64,000 bases of DNA, taken from contig NZ_PGFQ01000001.1 of NCBI RefSeq assembly GCF_029870955.1, forward strand, positions 1,798,001 to 1,862,000. Direction: 5' to 3'. Positions within the stretch are counted from its first letter, which is position 1; each line of letters opens with the position of its first letter. The stretch is from Sulfitobacter faviae. Its GTDB lineage: Bacteria > Pseudomonadota > Alphaproteobacteria > Rhodobacterales > Rhodobacteraceae. The translations under genes and the position numbers were made by a program. This document shows, one piece after another, positions 63,884 to 64,000 of the stretch. The notes below the pieces were generated by a model that was given only the letters and a program-made list of their open reading frames with translations, searched no databases and was not told the DNA's origin.

Positions 63884-64000
63884 ATGGCGGACGGTGACTT
63901 TCAGCTTCAGTATTTCCTGCCCTACCTGCTGAACCAAGCGGCGGAGGCGTCATCGCTTGAGTTTCAGCAGATCTACAAAAGCCGCTATGGCATGCTGCGC
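63884..64000 (+). CDS. MarR-family transcriptional regulator (5' part only)
   Basis: Thirty-nine codons are visible before the right edge: [20 protein letters not shown] then [14 protein letters not shown]. This matches the N-terminal helices of MarR proteins that precede the winged helix. It is divergent from hmgA with a palindrome between, so control of homogentisate catabolism by an aromatic ligand is the likely role. The DNA-binding domain is outside the window. Confidence 0.75.
   Translation, partial: MADGDFQLQYFLPYLLNQAAEASSLEFQQIYKSRYGMLR

Overview
The window is a 64-kb chromosomal segment of an alphaproteobacterium, most likely a Roseobacter-group member of the Rhodobacteraceae. This rests on family content seen in the sequence: Mcl1 lyase, a COQ9-family gene divergent from rpsU, bioMNY, DUF1013/TrcR, DUF1244, a Hint-domain protein, yejABEF, and a small SRP RNA beside dnaX/recR/ybaB. 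The DNA is GC-rich with short intergenic gaps. I see no rRNA operon, prophage, insertion sequence or CRISPR array.

Layout. 1-2 kb: accA (runs off the left edge) and mcl1 on the minus strand. 2.2-5 kb: a divergent three-gene operon dgcN-dgcA-D-amino-acid aminotransferase, read as D-glutamate/D-amino-acid catabolism. 5-11.4 kb: DMT transporter, MaoC, DUF1244, pyruvate kinase, rpmI-rplT with promoter and leader hairpin, a Hint-domain protein and a DJ-1/PfpI protein. 11.5-16 kb: pheS and pheT separated by a low-GC membrane-anchored gene that overlaps both, then ytoQ. 16-20.9 kb: GAF/HisKA_2 kinase with an apparent AUU start, mscL, ald and a divergent Lrp-type regulator, rpsU and COQ9. 21-26.4 kb: bioMNY biotin uptake, then a coupled thiolase and AMP-ligase, and a quinone oxidoreductase. 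26.5-34 kb: RNase T2, TrcR, a membrane EEP hydrolase, ornithine decarboxylase with a speF-type leader, and recR-ybaB-dnaX. 34-42.6 kb: zinc peptidase, SRP RNA, a CpdB-like phosphoesterase, nudC, pheA, cytochrome c, an alpha/beta hydrolase and a GAF histidine kinase. 42.8-48.6 kb: yejABEF peptide importer. 48.7-54.2 kb: D,D-carboxypeptidase with SPOR-like tail, HAD hydrolase, clpS, RsmC-like methyltransferase, an SDR, a CAU tRNA and a thioesterase. 54.2-58 kb: coupled Gfo/Idh and acetamidase genes, then a Tat-exported solute-binding protein. 58.1-64 kb: a minus-strand homogentisate operon (hmgA, fahA, degenerate MBL protein, small membrane protein, FAD monooxygenase, DUF2783) with a divergent MarR gene at the right edge.

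The most interesting functional proposals are these. First, the FAD monooxygenase plus DUF2783 pair in the homogentisate operon looks like a two-component 3-hydroxyphenylacetate 6-hydroxylase feeding HmgA and FahA. Second, the D-glutamate operon carries its own D-amino-acid transaminase. Third, a foreign-looking gene sits inside pheST.

Caution on sequence quality. Thirteen genes, including dnaX and pheA, are broken by fifteen single-base indels, nearly all in short C/G runs, and restoring one base rejoins the family sequence each time. I read these as assembly or sequencing errors rather than pseudogenes. Such genes are listed as one CDS across the break, with the break position given.
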